In this document: one piece after another, positions 23,515 to 32,432 of the stretch
How positions within the stretch are numbered: the first letter of the stretch is position 1
Layout of the letters: every line of letters begins with the position of its first letter
DNA from: a virus
Reading direction: 5' to 3' (one strand)
Length of the DNA: 64,000 nucleotides
Virus record (IMG/VR): IMGVR_UViG_3300013114_000208
Span: 1-64,000 of that record
Program-made: the position numbers and the translations under genes
Notes under the pieces: generated by a model
What the model was told of the DNA's origin: nothing
What the model saw: only the letters and a program-made list of their open reading frames with translations
Database searches by the model: none

Positions 23515-24696
23515 TTAATTATCTAATGTCCATTTAAGACCTAGCATCGGATGTCTTTCACTGTGGTATGTCCCATCATTTTCATTGTATCCTAGCGGTA
23601 AATAATTCTTGTTTGGGTGTTTGGAATATAATCTCTCATATGTAAATTGGTTTTCTGTATCAATATTAGAAGCAAATATTAAATAATCTCTCCATGAATG
23701 CTGAAGAAGTTGTTCTTTAATTTTATTCCACTCGGAATATAATTCATCTTCAGGTTGATGGATTCTTTGTTTTAAATAAGTTTCGTAATTCCATGTACCC
23801 CAATCATTTATACCTTCATAGTGTCCTATAGCACCATAATGCTCACATAAATCTGCAAAATTAATTACATCATATAAATTGGCTTTTTGGAGGACAAAAT
23901 TAAAAGATAATTGAAAATTATTTTCCCTTAAAAAATCTAAATTTGATCTTAATTTATTCCAGTTAGCCGGAGGTCTTACAACATCATATACTGATTTGCT
24001 CCCAGCATCAATACTGATTGTAAATTCTGAAAGTTTTTGCATAATTGGACTATCTTTAACTCGGTTATCTATAAGAGTTCCATTAGTTTTAATTTTAAAT
24101 CGATGTTTATCATTTGGCTCATAATTATACAAAACATCAGACAAAATTTTAGAACTAAAAATCTCTCCACTACCACCCAAAGCACACGAAACAGGTAGAT
24201 CAAAGTCTTTCATTAACGATGTAATTCTATCAGTATATAATTTTCTTTTTTCGTATATTGGACCTTTATTAAAATGAATCAGATCAGTACGACAACTAGG
24301 GCATCGCAAATTACAACTATCATCTGTACAAATTGCAATTTGATATGGTAACGCTCTTGCTTGTTGATACGATTTTGACCACGGATTACAAATTGAAGTA
24401 TCACAAAATTTAAATGTTGTGCCGGTTTTAGTATTGTTTTGGAGTTTTCTAGCAATATTATTAGTCCAAATGTCGGTAAGATCATCGAATTCTAAAATAT
24501 TTCCAACAGAATAAGGTAACCATGCTTCACATGTACATATATAACATTCTCCTAGTTGATCAATTGTTAGACTACGATGTGGATACCAACATGTATAATC
24601 TTTTTCTAATAAAGGACCTTTACGTTCTCTATATTTTCTTCTTACTTGGAATTTAGTTGCCGTAGTATTTGAGAGAATTTTACGATTTATTAACAT
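23515..24696 (-). CDS. Radical SAM protein with N-terminal Cys-rich region
   Basis: A 393-residue protein. The radical SAM 4Fe-4S motif is CNLRCPSC (Cys128, 132, 135). ALGGSGE and IKTNGTLI are SAM-site and barrel segments, and FTISIDAGS follows. Before the barrel, CWYPHRSLTIDQLG, CYICTCEAW and FKFCDTSICNPW supply extra Cys that could bind auxiliary clusters, as in SPASM/twitch proteins but placed N-terminally. Substrate unknown. It overlaps the sulfotransferase-like gene by 17 bases. It is the most separate of the eight radical SAM genes. Confidence 0.85.
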   Translation of the reverse strand: MLINRKILSNTTATKFQVRRKYRERKGPLLEKDYTCWYPHRSLTIDQLGECYICTCEAWLPYSVGNILEFDDLTDIWTNNIARKLQNNTKTGTTFKFCDTSICNPWSKSYQQARALPYQIAICTDDSCNLRCPSCRTDLIHFNKGPIYEKRKLYTDRITSLMKDFDLPVSCALGGSGEIFSSKILSDVLYNYEPNDKHRFKIKTNGTLIDNRVKDSPIMQKLSEFTISIDAGSKSVYDVVRPPANWNKLRSNLDFLRENNFQLSFNFVLQKANLYDVINFADLCEHYGAIGHYEGINDWGTWNYETYLKQRIHQPEDELYSEWNKIKEQLLQHSWRDYLIFASNIDTENQFTYERLYSKHPNKNYLPLGYNENDGTYHSERHPMLGLKWTLDN

Positions 24697-25372
24697 TTGC
24701 TAATTCTGGATAGTAGACAGTTTGTTGTAAGTTATAAGCACGCCAATGTGTTAAACAATATTCACAAATATCGCTATTTGCTAACATTATTAAAATATCG
24801 TCGTAATTTAATATATAATCTTTATAGTACTGTGGATCACGTTGCGTGTATATACTATTTAATTTATTCTGTATTATGGTATCATACAATACGAATTGAA
24901 ATGGATATGACATAGTTAATGTAATCATAGTGTCTGTGAATTTTTTTAAATATTCACATGCTTGTCCTACTACTTGATAAGGTATAGCCTGGGCAGATAA
25001 ATCTTTTAATGGTCGATCTTTTGTACCAACACCATACCCATCTTTATCAGCATTAAACATACTATAGGTATTAGATATTATCTGGTCTTCTGGATTACGT
25101 ACAAGTATAATTAACTGTTTGCCTTTTGTTAAAAATAACTTTTTAGCATGAGCTGCTTCATGCCTAAACTCACACTTCTCACCAATTGAATGAAAATAAC
25201 TCTGTAAGTAATGATTACCAGCACGTTTAGCACCATAGATAACTATAGTATCTTCTGATTCACGTTCAGGAACCTTCCCTGCAGGGAATGGTGTTCTGTC
25301 TTTACTTTTCTTACTATTTGCTAGTTTTTCAAAATCATGTTTACTAACATCACTCTTTCCGTTTTTAGCCAT
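24680..25372 (-). CDS. Sulfotransferase-family-like protein
   Basis: A 230-residue protein with a P-loop-like IVIYGAKRAGNHYLQSYF near residue 50 and IILVRNPEDQIISNTYSM further on, the two PAPS-binding segments of sulfotransferases in the right order. The N-terminal 40 residues are Lys/Ser-rich and probably disordered. It would place sulfate on a glycan made by the neighbouring genes. It differs clearly from the sulfotransferase-like protein at 5945, so the two are not recent duplicates. It overlaps the next upstream gene by 8 bases. Confidence 0.65.
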   Translation of the reverse strand: MAKNGKSDVSKHDFEKLANSKKSKDRTPFPAGKVPERESEDTIVIYGAKRAGNHYLQSYFHSIGEKCEFRHEAAHAKKLFLTKGKQLIILVRNPEDQIISNTYSMFNADKDGYGVGTKDRPLKDLSAQAIPYQVVGQACEYLKKFTDTMITLTMSYPFQFVLYDTIIQNKLNSIYTQRDPQYYKDYILNYDDILIMLANSDICEYCLTHWRAYNLQQTVYYPELANVNKS

Positions 25373-26054
25373 TAAAATAATCTCCCAGTTTTATTTCTTT
25401 AGGATTAAAATTATCATTTTTAATTATATCAATAATTAAATTAGCCATCTTAATATTATTTTCTTCACTCAAATGACATATTCTATCATCTTCTATTTTT
25501 ACATCACTGTATTTTTTCTTAGAAAAACCTTTATTTTTATATTCATTGAAGCTAATTTCTCCTAAGCTAATATCAGCAATTGGTCCACTTTGTGGTATAT
25601 ATTCTTGCATACTATTTTCAAAACAAGGAAACCAAATACATTTTTTTTGTTTTTGAACCATTAATTCATCTATTTGCATTAATATACCTTTTTGTGCCAT
25701 GTTATGATATTCTTCATAAAAAATATGTTTATAATATTTAAGAGCGGATTGTTCGATTGTAGAAGGTGGGCCGCGGTCCCCGGAGCATCCAATCCAGGGC
25801 CTTGGATTGTAAAACATTGGCAATGCTTCTCTATTTGGTAACCTAGCAGGATCTGTAATACAAAATATTACATAATCTGCTTTATCTACCACTGGTAAAA
25901 GCTTTTCATACGAATGAATTAAAGCACAGCCGGCCATACCGTCACATACAATGTTAGCATCATAATGGTGCCATAATAAATTTGGCCATCCCAGATATGG
26001 TTGTTCGTCATATATTTTACAAAAACTATCACCACAAAATGCAATGGAGGTCAT
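25365..26054 (-). CDS. SGNH-hydrolase-like protein
   Basis: A 229-residue protein with the SGNH block I as FCGDSFCKIY (Ser in GDS, residues 7-10), then CDGMAGCALIHSYE as a block II-like Gly/Asn-type region. The final His block is unclear (ICHLSEENN). Such proteins are esterases or acyl/acetyl transferases acting on glycans. Its ATG directly abuts the 46-base repeat at 26055-26100, and no ribosome site is visible in that repeat. Substrate unknown. Confidence 0.65.
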   Translation of the reverse strand: MTSIAFCGDSFCKIYDEQPYLGWPNLLWHHYDANIVCDGMAGCALIHSYEKLLPVVDKADYVIFCITDPARLPNREALPMFYNPRPWIGCSGDRGPPSTIEQSALKYYKHIFYEEYHNMAQKGILMQIDELMVQKQKKCIWFPCFENSMQEYIPQSGPIADISLGEISFNEYKNKGFSKKKYSDVKIEDDRICHLSEENNIKMANLIIDIIKNDNFNPKEIKLGDYFNG

Positions 26055-26100
26055 GGCCGAGTCACACCCAAATAAACTACCTGGTGTGGCGAAATTTTTA
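26055..26100 (-). repeat. 46-base intergenic repeat, copy 1 (inverted copy at 40317-40363)
   Basis: Read on the minus strand this begins TAAAAATTTCGCCA, then ACCAGGT, nine variable bases, then GGGTGTGACTCGGCC. All blocks recur in the same order on the plus strand at 40317-40363. It fills the whole gap between the carbamoyltransferase stop and the SGNH start. CACACC and GGTGTG within it could form a 6-bp stem. Confidence 0.75.
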
Positions 26101-27699
26101 TGTGCATACTTTTACACCGTATAGTTCAGTAAAACGCTTGGCGTCTTCAATGTCATTTACCATTGGCTCGCCTCTAATGTTTAAACTAGTATTTAACAAC
26201 ATTGGACAACCTGTATAATATTCCCACATCTTAAGCAATTTACGTACATTAGGATTATCATTTGGCCCTACCGTCTGCACTCTGCTTGTGCCATCCTTAT
26301 GTACAATCGCCGGAAACTTATCTGGCTGTCTACACCGTCCTACATACTGCATAAACGGACTTGGAATGTGTGTCATTGTAAAATGATGCGGTTGACCTGA
26401 CTTATGTACGGAAAAAGAAGGGCGTGTAGAAGGATGTGCTGGTGTAGTTACTAGTGGCATTTCAAAGTACTCTTCTGATCTCTCTTCGAGTATCATTGGA
26501 GCAAACGGCCTAAACTTTTGCCGACGCTTTATCTCATTTACTTTATCTTTAATGTCTGGCCCGCGTGGATCAGCAAACAATGTCCTATTGCCTAGTGCCC
26601 TTGGACCAAACTCCGCTCTACCGTTGGCAACGCCCACAATTTGACGTGAGGACATTAATTCTTTTATAATTTCTCCATCTGGGTATTCACCTTTTATATC
26701 ATACCCCAGGAACGGCCCTCGCCAGTTTAGTTTCTTACCATATGTTAGGGCGGCCGCGCCTAAACTACTGCCAGCATCACCAGGATTGGGCATAATCCAA
26801 ACATCCTCCCAAATGCGGGAAATATTAGTATTACAAACGCAATTTAACGCAACACCTCCCATGTAAACTAAATTAGGAGACTTGCCAATACGCCGTGCAA
26901 AATTCATTATGTATGTTACAACTTGTTCTAGTGCAACTTGAGCAGAAGCGGCTATATCGTATTGGTCTTGTTCTACCATATCGTCATCTTGTGACGTCCA
27001 TGGCGGGCCACTGTGCCAATCAGTGCCTAAATGTAAGTTTTCTCTTGCACGAAGTATTTTCGGACCGCCAATTTTCCAAAACTTATCTAGTATTTCTCTA
27101 TTATAAATTGGCTCTCCATATGCTGCCATACCCATTAAAATATACTCTTCATCTAACGGCCGCAAGCCAACTTTTTGCGTCATCGCACTGTAAAACAGTC
27201 CTACACTATTAGGATACTTTGCTCCCCAAATTCTTTCATAGCAGGCTTGGCCATTACCATCATAATATGCATTCCATAACGTAATACAATCCCATTCTCC
27301 AATAGCATCTATTACTACTACAGTGGCATCATTAAAAGGACTTGTTTGGAAGCCTGCGGCGGCGTGGCTGTGGTGATGATTATGATAATTAAAACTAGTT
27401 TTGTTCCATCTAAACCCTGTGTTGTATGCTATTTTCTTTTTAATGCTAAACTCTGTAAACAAGTCTTTCCATTGCCCGGAATACAACTGTCTAGTTTTCT
27501 TAAGCCACGGATTTTCATAGTATGAGACAAAATCGGGGTAACCATAATCTAATGCGTTGTTAAGTAACTTGCTGTTTAATTCTTTATCGTGTTTTACTTT
27601 GCTATAACGTTCTGCGTGTCCAGCGAACAATATTTCACCGTCATCTATTAAACTAATTGCCGCATCATGGAAACCGCAACTTACTCCTAATATTTTCAT
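26098..27699 (-). CDS. NodU/CmcH-family carbamoyltransferase
   Basis: A 533-residue protein starting MKILGVSCGFHDAAISLIDDG, the ASKHA-type start of this family. HHHSHAAAGFQTSPF carries the metal-site His residues, and GRAEFGPRALGNRTLFADPR is the strongly conserved C-terminal (YrdC-like side) signature. The family transfers carbamoyl from carbamoyl phosphate, via carbamoyl-AMP, to a hydroxyl of a sugar or antibiotic. Here the acceptor is probably a glycan sugar. It overlaps the upstream SGNH gene by 35 bases. Length is normal for the family. Confidence 0.9.
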   Translation of the reverse strand: MKILGVSCGFHDAAISLIDDGEILFAGHAERYSKVKHDKELNSKLLNNALDYGYPDFVSYYENPWLKKTRQLYSGQWKDLFTEFSIKKKIAYNTGFRWNKTSFNYHNHHHSHAAAGFQTSPFNDATVVVIDAIGEWDCITLWNAYYDGNGQACYERIWGAKYPNSVGLFYSAMTQKVGLRPLDEEYILMGMAAYGEPIYNREILDKFWKIGGPKILRARENLHLGTDWHSGPPWTSQDDDMVEQDQYDIAASAQVALEQVVTYIMNFARRIGKSPNLVYMGGVALNCVCNTNISRIWEDVWIMPNPGDAGSSLGAAALTYGKKLNWRGPFLGYDIKGEYPDGEIIKELMSSRQIVGVANGRAEFGPRALGNRTLFADPRGPDIKDKVNEIKRRQKFRPFAPMILEERSEEYFEMPLVTTPAHPSTRPSFSVHKSGQPHHFTMTHIPSPFMQYVGRCRQPDKFPAIVHKDGTSRVQTVGPNDNPNVRKLLKMWEYYTGCPMLLNTSLNIRGEPMVNDIEDAKRFTELYGVKVCT

Positions 27700-28252
27700 A
27701 GAGTATTTCCGCTATTCTTCTATGGCCTTCTGCTCTTGGGTGGCCTCTAGGACCATGTTCATATTCATATACCCAATTTACTACTGCTTCATCTGGCCAG
27801 CCTATAAAATACTTATCGTCAACTAGTTGCTTAAACTCTGAATCACTATCACTTATGTATTTTTCATTATCAAAACCATTAAACATTATATAAGAAAAAT
27901 TATGCTCTTCAAACCAATCTTGTAAGTCTCTTACATGTACAAAGTATAAATCAAGCAAATATTGCTTGTCTAATTTTTGTAATATTACATCTATTGGGGG
28001 GTTGTCGTTAAATCGTCTGAATGTTGACCACTGTATAATCCAAATTGTAGGCGGGAAGGCTTCAGAAAAACTACCAGTAATAGACCAATAATCTTTTGTT
28101 GTTTGTACTATACCAGCATTATCTTTACCATTTTCACCAAAATTTACTACGTCTAAATTAAGCATCTGTGATAAAATATACGGCCATGCTTCGCTATACG
28201 GTTTATCTAATTCATCTCCGTAAGTAAAACTATCACCATTGGTAAAAATCAT
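27665..28252 (-). CDS. SGNH-hydrolase-like protein
   Basis: A 195-residue protein with block I FTNGDSFTYGDEL (Ser7), a block II-like VVNFGENGKDNAGIV with Gly and Asn, and a C-terminal block V GHPRAEGHRRIAEIL carrying the catalytic His. It is therefore a plausible active SGNH esterase or acyltransferase. It overlaps the carbamoyltransferase start by 35 bases and shares TAATG with the Smr gene, so expression is coupled. It is the shortest and most complete of four SGNH-type genes here. Confidence 0.75.
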   Translation of the reverse strand: MIFTNGDSFTYGDELDKPYSEAWPYILSQMLNLDVVNFGENGKDNAGIVQTTKDYWSITGSFSEAFPPTIWIIQWSTFRRFNDNPPIDVILQKLDKQYLLDLYFVHVRDLQDWFEEHNFSYIMFNGFDNEKYISDSDSEFKQLVDDKYFIGWPDEAVVNWVYEYEHGPRGHPRAEGHRRIAEILYENIRSKLRFP

Positions 28253-28494
28253 TACATTGTTGGTCGGTATTGATCAGCCATAGTGATGTACCAACAACCT
28301 CCATCATTTGTTGGTTCAAACCTTTTTATATAAGAACTTTTTTCTATCCAAAAAGGGAATTCTTTTGCAATTGCTCCTTTACCAGTAATAACTTTTACTT
28401 TTTTCTCTTTGTCTTTGTGCATATCTCTGAGAAAACTTAATGTTTCGTTGTATGCATCTTGTAAGTTATAACCGTGTAAATCTAATATGTTCAT
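28252..28494 (-). CDS. Smr (small MutS-related) domain protein
   Basis: An 80-residue protein that is essentially one Smr domain: LDLHGYNLQDAYNETLSFL at the start (LDLHG motif), VKVITGKGAIAKEFPFWIE in the middle (GKG motif; classic Smr has the equivalent of GxGxGxL) and GGCWYITM at the end. Smr domains bind or cut nucleic acid, including mRNA on collided ribosomes. It is clearly smaller than MutS2. In this context a role in RNA or ribosome handling is possible. It is coupled to both neighbours. Confidence 0.75.
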   Translation of the reverse strand: MNILDLHGYNLQDAYNETLSFLRDMHKDKEKKVKVITGKGAIAKEFPFWIEKSSYIKRFEPTNDGGCWYITMADQYRPTM

Positions 28495-28640
28495 TTATAT
28501 ATAAATGGATCTTTCTTTTTCAATTCTTTTAAACGTTTACGATATTTAAGTTCTCGTTTAATAGTAAGTATCTTATCCCGTAACCAACGATAACCTTTAC
28601 TAGGTTTGTGTACTATTAAACTTTTTAATTTTTCTTGCAC
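28491..28640 (-). CDS. Small basic protein (49 aa)
   Basis: The frame ends at 28491 and overlaps the Smr gene start (ATGA). The GTG at 28640 is preferred because GGAG lies 8 bases upstream and it follows the stop of the preceding gene; an in-frame ATG at 28697 would add 19 residues and a 56-base overlap. The product is strongly basic (GYRWLRDKILTIKRELKYRK ... KKKDPFIYK). Similar short basic proteins occur in marine phages, from memory. Nucleic-acid or ribosome binding is possible. Confidence 0.5.
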   Translation of the reverse strand: MQEKLKSLIVHKPSKGYRWLRDKILTIKRELKYRKRLKELKKKDPFIYK

Positions 28641-28641
28641 A

Positions 28642-29550
28642 TCACTCTCCGGGTATTGGCCCCACGCTTCCTGTGATAATTTGTTTGGCTTTTTCATATA
28701 ACAGTTCCGCGGCATCTTTATGTGCCTGTTCAAGTGGATGTGACGTAGCATATGGATAACCATTTGCTTTTGCCCAATCATCGAACCCCATAAACTCTTT
28801 ATCGCCGGGAAATTTAAACCACTCATCAAATTTTATAAAACTATGTAAGCCATTAGTAAACTTATCTATACTAATAAGGCCTTTCATTACATGTTCATTG
28901 ACATATGTAAACATATATTTAACATTTCTACTCTCTAAAAAGTCTTGTAGCATTAAAATTTTCTGTAGTGATGTATATTTGTCATGCAAATCACTTACAA
29001 CTGTATAATATGATTTTGCATAGTCTACTAACCCTAAATCTTTGTTTATTAAATATCGCTTATGCATATCATCATGTACTTCTTGCCAATTTGGCACACT
29101 TTTGGATACTTTTTTAAACCAATTTGATTTAGTCTCATCCTCACATACATAAGGATCTACAGCAAACCACGGACTATCATACCTTTTTATGTCAAAATTT
29201 ACAGCAATTTCTTGTCTTGCCACAAATGTCCACATTACTTGAACAAATATTTCGTCAGGTTTATAGTTGTGTTCTAATGCTTCATATATTATATTAATAA
29301 TATGCCTAACAATATAGGAATTACTACGGCCACTCTCTCCCGTGTTAATATGTTTTGCATTTAATTTATTTGCTGTTAAATTGGCCCAAGAATGTTTACT
29401 TGCAGCTGCGAATGGCCCTAGCCTTATAGGTTGAGTTGGTCGATGATAGGGTGTGCTGGTGACTACCGGCACGTGCATCGTGCCACAATCATCTGACAAT
29501 TCACTACCAAACGTGAAACTATCACCCCCAGAGATTACTAATGTGATCAT
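28642..29550 (-). CDS. SGNH-hydrolase-like protein, paralogue A
   Basis: A 302-residue protein with block I VISGGDSFTFGSELSD (Ser in GDS), block II-like HINTGESGRSNSYIVRHII, DEIFVQVMWTFVARQE, and a C-terminal HPLEQAHKDAAELLYE that carries the His. It is clearly paralogous to the next gene (29522-30496): the same blocks occur in the same order. Both probably act on related substrates. It overlaps that gene by 29 bases. Confidence 0.7.
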   Translation of the reverse strand: MITLVISGGDSFTFGSELSDDCGTMHVPVVTSTPYHRPTQPIRLGPFAAASKHSWANLTANKLNAKHINTGESGRSNSYIVRHIINIIYEALEHNYKPDEIFVQVMWTFVARQEIAVNFDIKRYDSPWFAVDPYVCEDETKSNWFKKVSKSVPNWQEVHDDMHKRYLINKDLGLVDYAKSYYTVVSDLHDKYTSLQKILMLQDFLESRNVKYMFTYVNEHVMKGLISIDKFTNGLHSFIKFDEWFKFPGDKEFMGFDDWAKANGYPYATSHPLEQAHKDAAELLYEKAKQIITGSVGPIPGE

Positions 29551-30496
29551 ATATTATCTCCGCCGCATCTATATGTGCTTGTTCTAATGGGTGGCCTCCA
29601 GGACCAAATTTATATTTTTTCCTCTTCTTTGTTGGACTTGTGCGTTGTGATCCGGCTGCCCAATTCCAAAAACCAATATAATCTTTTTCTGGGCGTTTAA
29701 ATCCACCATACGATTTTCTATCAAACATTTCCCAAGAAGAAAAACTAAACCACTCATCAAATTTTATTTCTCTACGCAGTTCATCAATAATATCTATAGG
29801 TGTATCTAAATCTGTTGTATATTCATTTTTTACATCTATACCAGTAAGTTGATCTATAACCTCAGAGTGTACATACGTAAACATATATTTAATGTTTCTA
29901 TTCTCTAAAAATTCTTGTAAAAATAAAATTTCTTTAAGAGATATATAATGATCAGTTAACTCTCCAGTAACTTTATAATACTCTTCTATATAATTTGCAA
30001 ACCCTATAAGTTTATTATCAACATCATCTAAAGCACTATGTGGATCTACATTAAACCATGGAGAATCCGGTCTATCATAATATATTGGACCAGTTCCAGG
30101 CTTGCCTGCTTTGCCTCCTCGATCATACTCGTGAAGTAAATTATTAACAAGAACTTCGTGTCTTCCAAGATATGTCCACATTACTTGAACGAATATTTCA
30201 TTAGGTCTATACGGACGAATTCGGCCTGGCCGTCCGAGTATTCCGGAATTAATGTTCTGATTGTAGTGTAATGCTTTAGATACTTCGTGTATGATATGCC
30301 TAGTAATAAAACTATTACTTCGACTAGGCCAAGCAGTATTAATATGTATTGCTTTTAATTTTTGTGCTACTAGATCTGCCCAGGAAAATTTACTTGGCAT
30401 TAGCTGGACAAGCGTCTTTCCAGTTTCATCAATATCTGACAACTCACTGCCAAAGGTAAAACTATCACCACCTGATATTACTAATTTAACAGACAC
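29522..30496 (-). CDS. SGNH-hydrolase-like protein, paralogue B
   Basis: A 324-residue tandem paralogue of the gene at 28642-29550. Shared blocks are VISGGDSFTFGSELSD, HINTAWPSRSNSFITRHII, NEIFVQVMWTYLGRHE, FLENRNIKYMFTYVH and GHPLEQAHIDAAEIIYD. It has a longer middle segment with a Gly-rich loop. The His block GHPLEQAH is intact. An esterase or acyltransferase role on a glycan is inferred. It overlaps both neighbours. Confidence 0.7.
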   Translation of the reverse strand: MSVKLVISGGDSFTFGSELSDIDETGKTLVQLMPSKFSWADLVAQKLKAIHINTAWPSRSNSFITRHIIHEVSKALHYNQNINSGILGRPGRIRPYRPNEIFVQVMWTYLGRHEVLVNNLLHEYDRGGKAGKPGTGPIYYDRPDSPWFNVDPHSALDDVDNKLIGFANYIEEYYKVTGELTDHYISLKEILFLQEFLENRNIKYMFTYVHSEVIDQLTGIDVKNEYTTDLDTPIDIIDELRREIKFDEWFSFSSWEMFDRKSYGGFKRPEKDYIGFWNWAAGSQRTSPTKKRKKYKFGPGGHPLEQAHIDAAEIIYDHISNLWG

Positions 30497-31592
30497 CAGG
30501 CATGGCCTCTATTGACATATTAACAAATTTATCATCATACCAACGATAATTCCATTCTGCATATGCGTCTGATGTTTTTAAACTTTGTACATCTAAAAAG
30601 TTATTTAAAACATACCAAACAATAGGAGTATTCTCCGTATTAAAAGAACGTTCTAAGTCAACTTGTCCTACCTTTGGGTGCCCTAATGTTAATGAAGGAT
30701 CATCTGGATCTAAATTATTACTTCGTAGCCAATCACAAAACTCAATTATTTTTCGTTCTCTCCATTCATGCTCTGAAAAATGTTCATTAGGCGACCAATT
30801 TATATCAAAATCGCCGGCGGCTTTAGTTTGTGTGTATAAAGCAGTTGTTATTTCTCCCAGTGAGCCCGATTCACCTCCTTCGTCATTAAATACTTCCCAA
30901 TGAGTCTTGCCTACTGCTTTATTAACACCTACATATACACCGCCGAAGTTTTTTGTTAGTGCGTGGACACCAAACTCCGTAAAGTCCTCGTCGGAATCTA
31001 AGTTGAATCTAGGAGCGTTTAGCCAACACATTAATTGCGACTTTTGCATCCATTCTGGTGCTTGTACTAACTTACGATTACTTAATGCCCACGTTTCAAA
31101 CTCGTGACATAATAAGTTTAATTGCCTAATATAGTATTTTGTTTCTTTGTCTGCTCTCCAATAATGATACGTCATTGATGTTTTTACGTCACCAGTATCG
31201 TGTCCTTGCAATTCTTCAAACCATCTGTGTAACCAATTAAACCTTTCATGATTAACCATTAGTCCAGGCAAGTCTATACCAACATCTCCATACTGTAAAC
31301 AATTTTCTAAATTGTATTCATCTGTTTCTATTTTATAATCTATATTACTATGTTCGTTTATAAATTTAATTGCGTGATTTATTTCATTTAAAATTACTTC
31401 ACCGTCCCTTTGGCCAAAAATAAATCCCATGAAACAATAGTTTTTTTCTAGTATTAAGTTTTGATTAAGTATGTCGTTTAGTGCAGTTAACCATTTACGT
31501 CCTAAAGGTGTGTCATAAACATCCATGTACACTTCCATAGTGCTAAAATCATCACTACGTAAACGCATTGTTAGTTTATCAAGTATTTTCAT
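30486..31592 (-). CDS. Unknown protein of a marine phage type
   Basis: A 368-residue protein. Visible segments are VDVYDTPLGRKWLTALN-like text near the start (MDVYDTPLGRKWLTAL), VNHERFNWLHRWFEELQGH, QLNLLCHEFETWALSNR, GGVYVGVNKAVGKTHWEVF and LGHPKVGQVDLERSF. It has many Trp, His and acidic residues but no motif that I can name. It is coupled to YqeY by ATGA and overlaps the SGNH paralogue by 11 bases. I do not recognise the family. Confidence 0.7.
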   Translation of the reverse strand: MKILDKLTMRLRSDDFSTMEVYMDVYDTPLGRKWLTALNDILNQNLILEKNYCFMGFIFGQRDGEVILNEINHAIKFINEHSNIDYKIETDEYNLENCLQYGDVGIDLPGLMVNHERFNWLHRWFEELQGHDTGDVKTSMTYHYWRADKETKYYIRQLNLLCHEFETWALSNRKLVQAPEWMQKSQLMCWLNAPRFNLDSDEDFTEFGVHALTKNFGGVYVGVNKAVGKTHWEVFNDEGGESGSLGEITTALYTQTKAAGDFDINWSPNEHFSEHEWRERKIIEFCDWLRSNNLDPDDPSLTLGHPKVGQVDLERSFNTENTPIVWYVLNNFLDVQSLKTSDAYAEWNYRWYDDKFVNMSIEAMPGVC

Positions 31593-32029
31593 GTTAACCT
31601 TTTTTTAATTTTAGCACTAACAGCACCCATGTCTACCTTTCCTTGCCCTTTGGGTTTTATCCAACCCATTACTTTACCCATCTCTTTAATTGTTTTTGCG
31701 CCAGTTTCCTTAAAGGCTTCGTCTATTAACGCATCTACTTCTGCTTCGCTTAATTGTTTAGGCAAATATTCCTCTATTACTACCAAAGTAGACTCTTCTT
31801 TAGCAACAAGGTCTTGCCTATTACCCTTTGCAAATTGTTCAATGGAGTCTTTGCCTTGTTTTACCATTTTTTCAATGACACTTATTACTCCTGCTTCGTC
31901 TAACTCAGCACGATCATCAACTTCACGTCTTTGAATAGCGGCACGTAGCAAACGGATTGCTTCCAACCTTTGCTTGTCCTTTGAACGCATTGCGTCCTTC
32001 ATGTCTTGCGTAATTTTATCTTTAAGCAT
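31589..32029 (-). CDS. GatB/YqeY-domain protein
   Basis: A 146-residue YqeY-family protein: MLKDKITQDMKDAMRSKDKQ, LEAIRLLRAAIQRREVD, EEYLPKQLSEAEVDALI and GKVMGWIKPKGQGKVDMGAV are all family hallmarks. The YqeY domain is the C-terminal domain of amidotransferase subunit GatB and probably binds tRNA; the free-standing protein has no firmly assigned role. Its placement beside bL31 and PurE/PurC makes a translation-linked function attractive. It overlaps purE by 8 bases. Confidence 0.9.
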   Translation of the reverse strand: MLKDKITQDMKDAMRSKDKQRLEAIRLLRAAIQRREVDDRAELDEAGVISVIEKMVKQGKDSIEQFAKGNRQDLVAKEESTLVVIEEYLPKQLSEAEVDALIDEAFKETGAKTIKEMGKVMGWIKPKGQGKVDMGAVSAKIKKRLT

Positions 32030-32432
32030 CTAGTAAATCTAGTATTCGTTTTGACAAATACGCGGCATTTATTGCACCTGCTTTGCCAATAGACATACAT
32101 GCAACTGGTACACCCTTTGGCATTTGTGAAATACTTAACAAACTATCCATGCCATTTAGTTCGGACGACATGGGTACGCCAATAACTGGCAGACTTGTGT
32201 ATGCGGCGCATACGCCAGGCAATGCGGCCGCCATACCAGCGGCGGCAATAATTATTCTGTTGCCTCTTTCTTCTGCTTCTTCTACCCATTGTTTAACTTT
32301 CTCCGGATCTCTGTGTGCTGATGCTACAATATAGTCAAAGGGTATATCTTCCTCCTCTAAAATATCAACACAGTTGTTCATGCATTCACTATCGGATGGA
32401 CTTCCCATGATAATTCCTACTAATCCTGCCAT
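32022..32432 (-). CDS. purE: N5-carboxyaminoimidazole ribonucleotide mutase-like PurE
   Basis: A 136-residue PurE with MGSPSD (phosphate loop), VASAHRDPEKV (catalytic His), LPVIGVPM, LNGMDSLLSISQMPKGVPVA and GAINAAYLSKRIL. It rearranges N5-CAIR to CAIR in purine synthesis, the step just before PurC, which is encoded directly upstream. One oddity is that the usual GAAHLPG block reads GMAAALPG, so the second active-site His is Ala. It overlaps purC by 13 bases and YqeY by 8. Confidence 0.9.
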   Translation of the reverse strand: MAGLVGIIMGSPSDSECMNNCVDILEEEDIPFDYIVASAHRDPEKVKQWVEEAEERGNRIIIAAAGMAAALPGVCAAYTSLPVIGVPMSSELNGMDSLLSISQMPKGVPVACMSIGKAGAINAAYLSKRILDLLDA

